In this document: piece after piece, positions 1-3,967 of the stretch | Layout of the letters: each line of letters opens with the position of its first letter | Numbering within the stretch: position 1 is the first letter of the stretch | DNA from: Haloarcula sp. | Lineage (GTDB): Archaea; Halobacteriota; Halobacteria; Halobacteriales; Haloarculaceae | Length of the DNA: 7,239 nucleotides | Direction: 5' to 3' | Assembly: GCA_028275075.1 (NCBI GenBank) | Contig: JAQCNK010000121.1 | Span: 1-7,239, forward strand | Made by a program: the position numbers and the translations under genes | Notes under the pieces: model-generated | What the model was told of the DNA's origin: nothing | Databases searched by the model: none | What the model saw: the letters and a program-made list of their open reading frames with translations, nothing else

Positions 1-12
1 GTGCTCGCTCAT
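1..12 (-). CDS. 5' end of a leftward gene leaving the window (product unknown)
   Basis: Read on the minus strand, an ATG at 12-10 opens Met-Ser-Glu-His before the window ends. A perfect GGAGG Shine-Dalgarno lies at 25-21, eight bases upstream, a textbook spacing. Four codons say nothing about function. The strong Shine-Dalgarno suggests a leadered mRNA, unlike the leaderless pattern of most genes here. The start could also be fortuitous, since Shine-Dalgarno-like purine runs do occur by chance. Confidence 0.4.
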
Positions 13-69
13 CGATCAGTCCTCCACGAGAGAGCGACGGTATGTCGAGACGGTTGGCAATCCGGTTCC

Positions 70-91
70 CCAACAGGACTCACGCTGTTGG
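70..91. repeat. 7-bp perfect inverted repeat upstream of the left-edge gene
   Basis: CCAACAG (70-76) and CTGTTGG (85-91) are exact reverse complements separated by eight bases. The dyad lies 58 bases before the presumed leftward start at 12. It could be a leader hairpin or a regulator site. Nothing else in the 13-249 gap looks like a gene; 120-200 is clearly AT-richer than its surroundings, as expected for a promoter-bearing intergenic region. Confidence 0.35.
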
Positions 92-249
92 CACATCTGA
101 TTGGTGGGCGTAGGCATACCGACAAGTCATCTAACTTTCCACTAATAGCTACTGCTTGATTATCAAATGTTATTCTGATAACCATCGATCAATCGCTACA
201 ATCGGCTGTATGAGTTACGCAGCATCGAGGGAGTGACACACCCGTGTCG

Positions 250-513
250 TTACTCGCTGCTCCGCGACCCCGTCAGCTTCCGCCGGAGGCGGGCTTCATC
301 GACGCGATATTTGAACGCCGGCGAGCCGTCCAGTAAGATGTAGGGCACTCGTTCGCCGTACGTCTCGCGCAGTTCCTCGTCGGTGTCGACATCGATCAGT
401 TCCATCTCGACCGTGACATCCTCTTCGTCGGCGACCCGCTCGATGGTGGCGATAGCCTCCGCACAGAGGTGGCAGTTTTCACGGGTGTAGACGGTAACCG
501 AGCGCTCGCTCAT
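250..513 (-). CDS. Glutaredoxin/thioredoxin-like protein (DUF836/glutaredoxin family)
   Basis: This encodes a cytosolic 87-residue thiol-disulfide protein of the thioredoxin fold, probably reducing disulfides or mixed disulfides. The first strand (VTVYTREN, residues 6-13) runs into a CxxC redox centre, Cys14-His-Leu-Cys17, at the start of helix 1. A second strand follows at about 35-43 (VEMELIDVD). The conserved cis-Pro motif is Val56-Pro57-Tyr58, followed by the strand ILLDG. Length and layout fit the small glutaredoxin-like proteins of haloarchaea; the electron donor cannot be told. I chose ATG at 513 over GTG at 516 because a TATA-like TTTTACC (minus strand, plus positions 535-541) is then centred about 25 bases upstream, fitting leaderless transcription. 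The gene is divergent from the dehydrogenase at 591. The family call is firm; the substrate is unknown. Confidence 0.88.
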   Translation of the reverse strand: MSERSVTVYTRENCHLCAEAIATIERVADEEDVTVEMELIDVDTDEELRETYGERVPYILLDGSPAFKYRVDEARLRRKLTGSRSSE

Positions 514-534
514 CACCGAGTCTAGTCGCCCGAC

Positions 535-541
535 GGTAAAA
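535..541 (-). promoter_or_regulatory. TATA-like box for the glutaredoxin-like gene
   Basis: TTTTACC on the minus strand is centred about 25 bases before the ATG at 513. This matches the haloarchaeal TATA-to-transcript-start spacing and implies a leaderless message. Confidence 0.45.
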
Positions 542-566
542 GGTTCACAGATTGCGAGGCTTTCTG

Positions 567-590
567 TACGTGGGGGGCAAAGTCCACGTA
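567..590. promoter_or_regulatory. Perfect dyad abutting the dehydrogenase start (candidate operator)
   Basis: TACGTGG (567-573) and CCACGTA (584-590) are exact reverse complements with ten bases between them. The right arm ends at the base before the ATG at 591. The dyad covers the interval between a weak TATA-like CTTTCT (560-565) and the start codon, where a bound repressor would block initiation. It could also form a 7-bp RNA hairpin with a 10-base loop if the transcript starts upstream. Confidence 0.5.
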
Positions 591-1523
591 ATGTCAGAGT
601 TGACGGCCGAGGGAATGCCGGATATGGAGGGCGAAACGGTGGTCGTCACCGGGGCCAACAGCGGACTGGGCTACGAGGGGACCAAGGCCTTCGCCGACGC
701 GGGCGCAACCGTCGTGATGGCCTGTCGCAGCGAGGAGCGCGGCGAGCAAGCCGCGACCAATATCCGCCGGGAGATCAGGGGCGGGAACCTGATCGTCCGG
801 GTCTGTGACCTCGCGGACCTCGACAGCGTCGCGGCCTTCGCCGAGGGGCTCCGCGAGGAGGCCGACGACATCGACGTGCTCTGTAACAACGCCGGCGTGA
901 TGGCCATTCCCCGCCGGGAGACGGCCGACGGCTTCGAGATGCAACTCGGCGTCAATCACTTCGGGCATTTCGCACTGACCGCCCACCTGCTCCCCGCCCT
1001 CCGCACGAGCGAGGGAGAGAGCCGCGTCGTCACGCAGTCCTCGCAGGCCCACACCGCCGGCGAAATGGACTTTTCTGATCTACAATCCGAACAGGACTAC
1101 GGTAAGTGGTCGGCCTACGGCCGCTCGAAGCTTGCGAACCTCCTCTTTGCGTACGAACTGCAGCGGCGACTAGACGACCACGACGAAGACATCGTCAGCG
1201 TGGCCTGTCACCCGGGCTATGCCGACACGGACCTACAGTTTCGTGGCCCCCGGGAGATGGGATCGAGCGTGCGGATGGGGATGATGAAAGTCGCGAACAA
1301 ACTGCTGGGCCAGTCAGCCGACAGCGGAGCCCAACCAATGTTGTGCGCCGCAACCAGCGATGCGGTGACCGGCGGCGAATACGTCGGGCCTGACGGGTTC
1401 ATGCGGATGCGTGGGGCACCCGAGTTCCAGGAGTCGAACGCCGCCTCGAAGAACGAGACCGACGCCGAGCAGCTATGGGCGGTCTCCGAGGAGCTGACAG
1501 ACGTCGAGTACGAGTTCGAGTAG
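591..1523 (+). CDS. Short-chain dehydrogenase/reductase (SDR), retinol-dehydrogenase-like
   Basis: This is an NAD(P)-dependent cytosolic oxidoreductase of 310 residues with a Rossmann fold; substrate unknown. The dinucleotide motif TGANSGLG is at residues 20-27. The region around CRSEER (45-50) follows strand 2, whose arginines favour NADP. CDLAD (72-76) follows strand 3, and NNAG is at 99-102. The catalytic set is Ser150/151 in TQSSQAH with Tyr176-Gly-Arg-Ser-Lys180, and HPGYADTD (207-214) follows. The order resembles the retinol-dehydrogenase/WW-oxidoreductase-like SDRs common in haloarchaea. An in-frame TTG at 552 would add 13 residues. I prefer ATG 591 because the family begins shortly before the 'DMEGETVVVTGA' strand and a perfect dyad fills 567-590. 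The stop codon touches a decayed cupin gene on the other strand. SDR membership is near certain. Confidence 0.93.
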   Translation: MSELTAEGMPDMEGETVVVTGANSGLGYEGTKAFADAGATVVMACRSEERGEQAATNIRREIRGGNLIVRVCDLADLDSVAAFAEGLREEADDIDVLCNNAGVMAIPRRETADGFEMQLGVNHFGHFALTAHLLPALRTSEGESRVVTQSSQAHTAGEMDFSDLQSEQDYGKWSAYGRSKLANLLFAYELQRRLDDHDEDIVSVACHPGYADTDLQFRGPREMGSSVRMGMMKVANKLLGQSADSGAQPMLCAATSDAVTGGEYVGPDGFMRMRGAPEFQESNAASKNETDAEQLWAVSEELTDVEYEFE

Positions 1524-1660
1524 CGGTCGCTCTCGGCGTGGTAGTTCTCCGGCCCGCCAACGCTCCGCCCAGGTTCGACAGTCATCTCCGCGACCTGTGC
1601 CTCATCGGTCGTCATAACGACCTCGAAGTAGCGGTCGAACTCGAGGTGGGTACGCTCCAT
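1524..1660 (-). pseudogene. 5' remnant of a cupin-domain gene, truncated at the dehydrogenase stop
   Basis: On the minus strand an ATG at 1660 opens about 46 residues resembling the N-terminus of small haloarchaeal cupins: strands 'DRYFEVVMTTD' and 'AQVAEMTVEPG' (residues 9-31), then the 'GGPENYHAESD' turn (35-45) containing the first metal-ligand region with its His. At that point a cupin should continue into the second half of motif 1 and the rest of the barrel. Instead the frame runs into the antisense of the dehydrogenase 3' end, which reads as low-complexity Ser/Asn/Tyr. A roughly 100-residue single cupin has therefore lost over half its length. The frame stays open antisense to the dehydrogenase, but that part does not look like protein. 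Family assignment rests on recalled consensus, not a search. No clear TATA box precedes it. Confidence 0.6.
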
Positions 1661-1726
1661 ATCGGTAGCTGGCGGCCGGCGGGGGAGTCGCTTTCGACAG
1701 CGATCAAAGGGGTGTCACACGAGCGC

Positions 1727-1740
1727 CAGACGACCGTCTG
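1727..1740. promoter_or_regulatory. Dyad upstream of the ribbon-helix-helix gene's TATA box (candidate operator)
   Basis: CAGACG-AC-CGTCTG is a perfect 6-bp inverted repeat with a 2-base centre. It ends seven bases before the TATA box at 1748, in the BRE region. Ribbon-helix-helix proteins bind as dimers to short dyads and often repress their own genes, so autoregulation is plausible but inferred. Confidence 0.4.
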
Positions 1741-1747
1741 ACGAGGG

Positions 1748-1754
1748 TATTTAT
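1748..1754 (+). promoter_or_regulatory. TATA box of the ribbon-helix-helix gene
   Basis: TATTTAT is centred 28 bases before the ATG at 1779. This predicts transcription starting at or next to that ATG, and so argues against the in-frame GTG at 1758. Confidence 0.6.
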
Positions 1755-1778
1755 CCAGTGAACACCTCTCAAGAACCC

Positions 1779-1961
1779 ATGGACGAAGCGTTTCTCGATC
1801 TCGAAGAACTCGACATTGAGCTCAGCGAGGCGTTACTGGAGGCGGTCGACGAGAAGGCGTTCGCGGATCACCGCGACAACCGCGATGCTGCGATCCGGGA
1901 CCTGCTGGACGAGTGGTTGAAGCAACACCACGAGGAGTATACGGGTCGACAGAACGATTGA
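1779..1961 (+). CDS. Small ribbon-helix-helix (CopG-like) DNA-binding protein, C-terminus rewritten by a mobile element
   Basis: A 60-residue acidic protein, likely a transcriptional regulator. An N-terminal tail (1-9) leads to a candidate beta strand LDIELS (11-16). Helix A follows, LLEAVDEKAFADH (19-31), then a turn HRDNRDAA (31-38) where the family has its 'sNRSEAIR' signature. Helix B is IRDLLDEWLKQH (39-50). That spacing is the MetJ/Arc/CopG pattern, although strand residues are more acidic than usual. I chose ATG 1779 because a TATA box sits 28 bases upstream; GTG 1758 would add seven residues. Residues 54-60 (YTGRQND) and the TGA stop are read from the left arm of a palindromic element at 1938-2014, so the original C-terminus was different. 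The core domain is spared. A perfect dyad precedes the promoter. No antitoxin partner gene is adjacent. Confidence 0.7.
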   Translation: MDEAFLDLEELDIELSEALLEAVDEKAFADHRDNRDAAIRDLLDEWLKQHHEEYTGRQND

Positions 1962-2014
1962 TAGAATTCGGCTCGCCAGACCCCGGCGAATATCTATCAG
2001 TGTCGACCCGTATA
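1938..2014 (+). mobile_element. Palindromic MITE-like element, copy A (77 bp, internally deleted)
   Basis: The element begins TATACGGGTCGACA (1938-1951) and ends TGTCGACCCGTATA (2001-2014), perfect 14-bp terminal inverted repeats. The interior is also near-palindromic (a TGATAGA-ATTCGGC arm against a GCGAATA-TCTATCA arm). It matches the reverse complement of the 7027-7109 copy with one substitution (A at 1978) and a 6-bp gap (GGCTTC missing just before the right repeat). Ends read as TA-TACGGG...CCCGTA-TA, consistent with a TA target duplication. It carries no gene, so it would need a transposase in trans. It overlaps the 3' end of the ribbon-helix-helix gene and could fold as a strong hairpin terminator between convergent genes. 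Confidence 0.8.
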
Positions 2015-2082
2015 CAGCCGACAGTATGAGACACGGTGTCGTGGTCACGGCACGTGCGGCAGCGTGGCTCCCGGACGTTGCT

Positions 2083-2092
2083 GAAAGAAAAT
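2083..2092 (-). terminator. T-rich stretch after the DUF1931 gene (candidate archaeal terminator)
   Basis: Read on the minus strand, ATTTTCTTTC begins 15 bases after the TAA of the DUF1931 gene. Runs of T in the non-template strand are the main termination signal in euryarchaea. Confidence 0.4.
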
Positions 2093-2107
2093 GGTTGGCG
2101 GCGAACC

Positions 2108-2275
2108 TTACAGGTCTCGTGGCTGGACAGTCTTTCGGTCGTTGGCGTCCGCTCGGCGAGCAGCGTCGGCGAGCAGCTCCTCGACCTCAGCGTCGAGTGC
2201 ATCGTAGAAGTCCGACGCAACGTTCATGTCATCGAGCTCTTCTTTCACGGCGGCTTTGACGATTAGGTCTGCCAT
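2108..2275 (-). CDS. DUF1931 histone-fold-like small protein
   Basis: A complete 55-residue acidic protein. It begins MADLIVKAAVKEELDDMNVA and ends RRADANDRKTVQPRDL (residues 40-55). The family is the haloarchaeal DUF1931 group, related to archaeal histones and the CBF/NF-Y half-fold. A helix (about 5-15) and the 'DMNVASDFYDALD' segment (16-28) lead to a long helix EVEELLADAARRADAN (30-45). The closing NDRKTVQPRDL matches the histone-fold 'R-K-T-V-x-P-x-D' end-of-fold signature (T49, P52, D54). It is shorter than a full histone (about 65-70 residues) and unusually acidic, so DNA wrapping need not follow; the role is not established. TTTAAATA (2301-2308) is centred about 30 bases upstream, so the message should be leaderless. 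It is convergent with the ribbon-helix-helix gene, with the palindromic element between them. Confidence 0.85.
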   Translation of the reverse strand: MADLIVKAAVKEELDDMNVASDFYDALDAEVEELLADAARRADANDRKTVQPRDL

Positions 2276-2300
2276 ACAGTGCGTTGGTGTGGTGGGATTG

Positions 2301-2308
2301 TTTAAATA
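2301..2308 (-). promoter_or_regulatory. TATA box of the DUF1931 gene
   Basis: On the minus strand this reads TATTTAAA, near the haloarchaeal consensus, and lies 26-33 bases before the ATG at 2275. Confidence 0.65.
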
Positions 2309-2376
2309 CTTTCCCCAATGTGGTCGCTCTCACCGGGGCTAACGGGAGTTTGAGCGTCTTTCGGCTAGCAGAACCC

Positions 2377-2384
2377 ATATAAAT
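2377..2384 (+). promoter_or_regulatory. Probable TATA box of larB
   Basis: ATATAAAT-like sequence (CATATAAA at 2377-2384) is the best TATA match before larB. It predicts a transcript start near 2407 and so a leader of roughly 105-110 bases. No comparable box sits 25-30 bases before the larB ATG. Confidence 0.5.
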
Positions 2385-2392
2385 TGCTCTCG

Positions 2393-2426
2393 CTATCGCG
2401 GGACGCTGGGCAAATAGTTGCGATAG
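2393..2426. repeat. Spaced inverted repeat around the predicted larB transcript start
   Basis: CTATCGC (2393-2399) and GCGATAG (2420-2426) are perfect reverse complements 20 bases apart. The pairing can be extended outward by three more bases (CTC/GAG) across a one-base bulge. The predicted transcript start near 2407 lies between the arms, so this is more likely a pair of protein-binding half-sites than an RNA hairpin. Confidence 0.4.
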
Positions 2427-2495
2427 GAGGAGTGCGCGACGCAATCCGGCCGTCTCGCGCGCGCTGTTGGGCGGAACCGACGGATAGGAGTAGGC

Positions 2496-2510
2496 GGCTC
2501 TCGGAGAGCC
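2496..2510 (+). promoter_or_regulatory. Leader hairpin overlapping the larB Shine-Dalgarno
   Basis: GGCTCT (2496-2501), loop CGG, AGAGCC (2505-2510) form a perfect 6-bp stem. The only Shine-Dalgarno candidate, GGAG at 2503-2506, lies seven bases before the ATG, half in the loop and half in the 3' arm. Folding would therefore restrict ribosome access. Confidence 0.45.
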
Positions 2511-2513
2511 CAC

Positions 2514-3284
2514 ATGCGCGAGATACTGGAGGCGGTCGCGGCGGGCGAGCTGACCCCGGCCGAGGCCGAGTCGAAACTGGCTGGCTACGCGACCACTGAT
2601 GCCGGCCGCTTCGATGCGGCCCGCGAAGCGCGCTCGGGCGTCCCCGAGGCAGTGCTGGGAAGCGGCAAGACGGCTGGCGAGATAGGTGACCTCGCGGCAA
2701 CGGCCATCGAGACCACAGGGCGAGCTATCGTCACCCGCATCGACGCGGCCGGCGCGGCGGCCGTCCGCCACGAACTGAAAGCGACGGCCTCCGAAACCAC
2801 CGTCCGATGGGACGAGCGGGCAAACTGGCTCGTGGCCACGGACGCCGACTTCGAGCGACCCGCTATCGACGCCGGTGTCGGCGTCGTGACCGCGGGTACG
2901 TCCGACGCCGTCCCGGCGGGCGAGGCGGCGATGATAGCCCGCGAGATGGGCGCAGACGTGACGCGAATCGACGACGTGGGCGTTGCCAGCCTCGCCCGGA
3001 CCGTCGACGCCGTGGACCGCCTGCGCGAGCAGGACGTGCTCATCGTCGCCGCTGGGCGAGAAGGCGCGCTTCCCACCGTGGTCGCGGGACTTGTCGACAC
3101 ACCGGTTATCGGCCTGCCGGTCGCAACGGGCTACGGCCACGGTGGGTGCGGCGAGGCCGCACTCTCGGGGCTGCTCCAGTCGTGTACAGCGCTTTCGGTA
3201 GTGAACATCGACGCGGGCTTTACCGCGGGCACACAGGCGGGGTTAATCGCCCGACAGGTCGCGGCGGTACGAGAGAACGACTGA
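2514..3284 (+). CDS. larB: LarB, pyridinium-3,5-biscarboxylic acid mononucleotide synthase (nickel pincer cofactor synthesis)
   Basis: LarB carboxylates nicotinic acid adenine dinucleotide at C5 of the pyridine ring and hydrolyses it. This is the first step toward the nickel-pincer nucleotide cofactor used by lactate racemase LarA and related enzymes. The 256-residue length is typical. An N-terminal helical segment (1-25) contains the family's 'eIL..V..Gels.eeA...L' pattern. The C-terminal half is PurE-like: AGTSDAVPAGEAA (127-139), the AAGREGALPTVVAGLV loop (179-194), GLPVATGYGHGGCGEAALSGLLQSC (200-224) and NIDAGFTAGTQAGLIA (231-246). Cys224 in 'LLQSC' aligns with the catalytic cysteine known from bacterial LarB, which forms an adduct with substrate. 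No larC, larE or larA is in the window. The gene is leadered with a Shine-Dalgarno overlapped by a hairpin. The distant homolog PurE is ruled out by the N-terminal region and Cys motif. Confidence 0.92.
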   Translation: MREILEAVAAGELTPAEAESKLAGYATTDAGRFDAAREARSGVPEAVLGSGKTAGEIGDLAATAIETTGRAIVTRIDAAGAAAVRHELKATASETTVRWDERANWLVATDADFERPAIDAGVGVVTAGTSDAVPAGEAAMIAREMGADVTRIDDVGVASLARTVDAVDRLREQDVLIVAAGREGALPTVVAGLVDTPVIGLPVATGYGHGGCGEAALSGLLQSCTALSVVNIDAGFTAGTQAGLIARQVAAVREND

Positions 3285-3315
3285 TGTGGGGTGAAGCTGT
3301 CAAATGCGGTGCATA

Positions 3316-3328
3316 CCAAAACATTTGG
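3316..3328. promoter_or_regulatory. Dyad just upstream of the DUF7563 gene's TATA box
   Basis: CCAAA-ACA-TTTGG is a perfect 5-bp inverted repeat ending six bases before the TATA-like stretch at 3334-3341, overlapping the BRE position. An offset pairing TACC/GGTA also exists. Short enough to be chance, but placed where archaeal regulators bind. Confidence 0.3.
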
Positions 3329-3333
3329 GTAAA

Positions 3334-3341
3334 CAAATATA
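3334..3341 (+). promoter_or_regulatory. TATA-like box of the DUF7563 gene
   Basis: CAAATATA is centred 26-27 bases before the ATG at 3364 and about 56 before the ATG at 3394. Spacing supports a leaderless start at 3364. Confidence 0.5.
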
Positions 3342-3363
3342 GGACTAGAACACCTCTACTTGT

Positions 3364-3543
3364 ATGTCGGCGGTGGTGTTGCCGACGAACACGATGCCCG
3401 AATGCAATCACTGCGGCGCGCACGTATCGGACCAGTTCGCCCGTGTGTTCGCGGACGAGTACGGACACATCAGGGCTTGCCCGAACTGCTCGGCGAACGC
3501 TGGCATCGCCGAAGTGTCCAAAGAGCGCGCCCACAAGGCGTGA
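3364..3543 (+). CDS. DUF7563 family small zinc-ribbon protein
   Basis: A 59-residue protein with two CxxC pairs in a zinc-ribbon arrangement: Cys14-Asn-His-Cys17 and Cys40-Pro-Asn-Cys43. Between them lies 'GAHVSDQFARVFADEYGHIRA' (18-38). The C-terminus is basic and helical (SKERAHKA). This matches a small-protein family abundant in haloarchaea. Its function is unknown; zinc binding is inferred from the cysteines. Two ATGs are possible. ATG 3364 fits the TATA spacing for a leaderless message. ATG 3394 gives a 49-residue form starting 'MPECNHCG', which is how most family members begin, and would leave a 30-base leader. I report the longer form with real doubt. The gene ends 27 bases before the GIY-YIG gene and is probably cotranscribed with it. 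Confidence 0.8.
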   Translation: MSAVVLPTNTMPECNHCGAHVSDQFARVFADEYGHIRACPNCSANAGIAEVSKERAHKA

Positions 3544-3556
3544 GGCCCACTGGGCC
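3544..3556 (+). repeat. Short GC-rich palindrome after the DUF7563 stop
   Basis: GGCCCACTGGGCC follows the stop codon directly and folds as GGCCC-ACT-GGGCC. It lies in the 27-base gap before the GIY-YIG gene and may stabilise or process the shared transcript; there is no T-run to suggest termination. Confidence 0.3.
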
Positions 3557-3570
3557 ACCTGCATCGTGCG

Positions 3571-3858
3571 ATGACCACCACGCGGAGCCCTGTTCACTAC
3601 GCCTACGTGCTGCGGTGTAGTGACGGAAGCTTTTATACTGGTTACACAACCGACGTACAGCGGCGAGTGGCCGAACACGACGCCGGAGAGGGCGCGAAGT
3701 ACACCCGCGGTCGGACGCCCGTCGAACTCGTCCACGTCGAGCGCTTCGAGTCGAAATCGGCGGCGATGTCTCGCGAGTACGAGATCAAACAGCTGTCGCG
3801 GAGCCAGAAGGAAACTCTGGTGGGCGAGAGCGGCGACGGCCCCCCGGCGGAACGGTGA
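3571..3858 (+). CDS. GIY-YIG domain endonuclease-like protein (UPF0213/YhbQ type)
   Basis: A 95-residue single-domain protein of the GIY-YIG superfamily. The family cuts DNA by a one-metal mechanism, and stand-alone members of this subgroup are linked to DNA repair or structure-specific cleavage, though the role in archaea is unproven. The two-strand signature is seen as Y10-A-Y-V-L14 and Y22-T-G-Y25, with 'RCSDGSF' between. The helix motif 'TDVQRRVAEHDAG' (27-39) carries the catalytic Arg31/32. 'AKYTRGRTPVELVHVERFESKSAAMSREYEIKQL' (42-75) carries the metal-binding Glu in SREYEIK. The C-terminal tail GESGDGPPAER is poorly conserved in type. It follows the DUF7563 gene by 27 bases on the same strand and precedes the phosphomutase by 109 bases. 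The call to superfamily is secure; in vivo substrate is unknown. Confidence 0.9.
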   Translation: MTTTRSPVHYAYVLRCSDGSFYTGYTTDVQRRVAEHDAGEGAKYTRGRTPVELVHVERFESKSAAMSREYEIKQLSRSQKETLVGESGDGPPAER

Positions 3859-3911
3859 GCGGGAGCGAGGCGTGGAGCGGTGGCGACCCGCGGGACGGGC
3901 CCGAGAGAGCG

Positions 3912-3928
3912 CTCGATCCGTGATCGAG
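3912..3928. repeat. Dyad before the phosphomutase promoter
   Basis: CTCGAT-CCGTG-ATCGAG is a perfect 6-bp inverted repeat. Nine bases downstream is the TTTTT run (3938-3942), so hairpin plus T-run may terminate the GIY-YIG transcript. The same T-run doubles as the likely TATA element of the next gene, so an operator role is the alternative. Confidence 0.35.
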
Positions 3929-3936
3929 GGGGTGAC

Positions 3937-3943
3937 CTTTTTG
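3937..3943 (+). promoter_or_regulatory. TATA-like element of the phosphomutase gene
   Basis: CTTTTTG is centred 28 bases before the ATG at 3968; CTTTTTG-type sequences at this spacing are usual haloarchaeal core promoters. Confidence 0.45.
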
Positions 3944-3967
3944 CCGGGCCCCTGAGAGTGTTCGATC

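Noticed and set aside
61..95. tRNA-like T-arm string GGTTCCCC with a nearby hairpin.
   Set aside because: No acceptor, D or anticodon arms can be fitted around it.
552..590. TTG start for the dehydrogenase giving 13 extra residues.
   Set aside because: The extension would run through the dyad and promoter-like region, is unlike the family N-terminus, and an ATG lies at 591.
2026..2266. Rightward small frames between the element and 2275.
   Set aside because: They are antisense to the DUF1931 gene, which has a recognisable protein family and its own TATA box.
2229..3140. Long open frame antisense to larB (303 codons), and similar long antisense frames under the phosphomutase and dehydrogenase.
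   Set aside because: Arg/Gly/His-rich translations without recognisable motifs, mirrored from strongly coding genes with GC-biased third positions; the larB frame also overlaps the real DUF1931 gene.
3571..3858. GIY-YIG gene as a mobile homing endonuclease.
   Set aside because: It is a compact stand-alone UPF0213-type domain without extra DNA-binding regions and is not inside an intron or intein.
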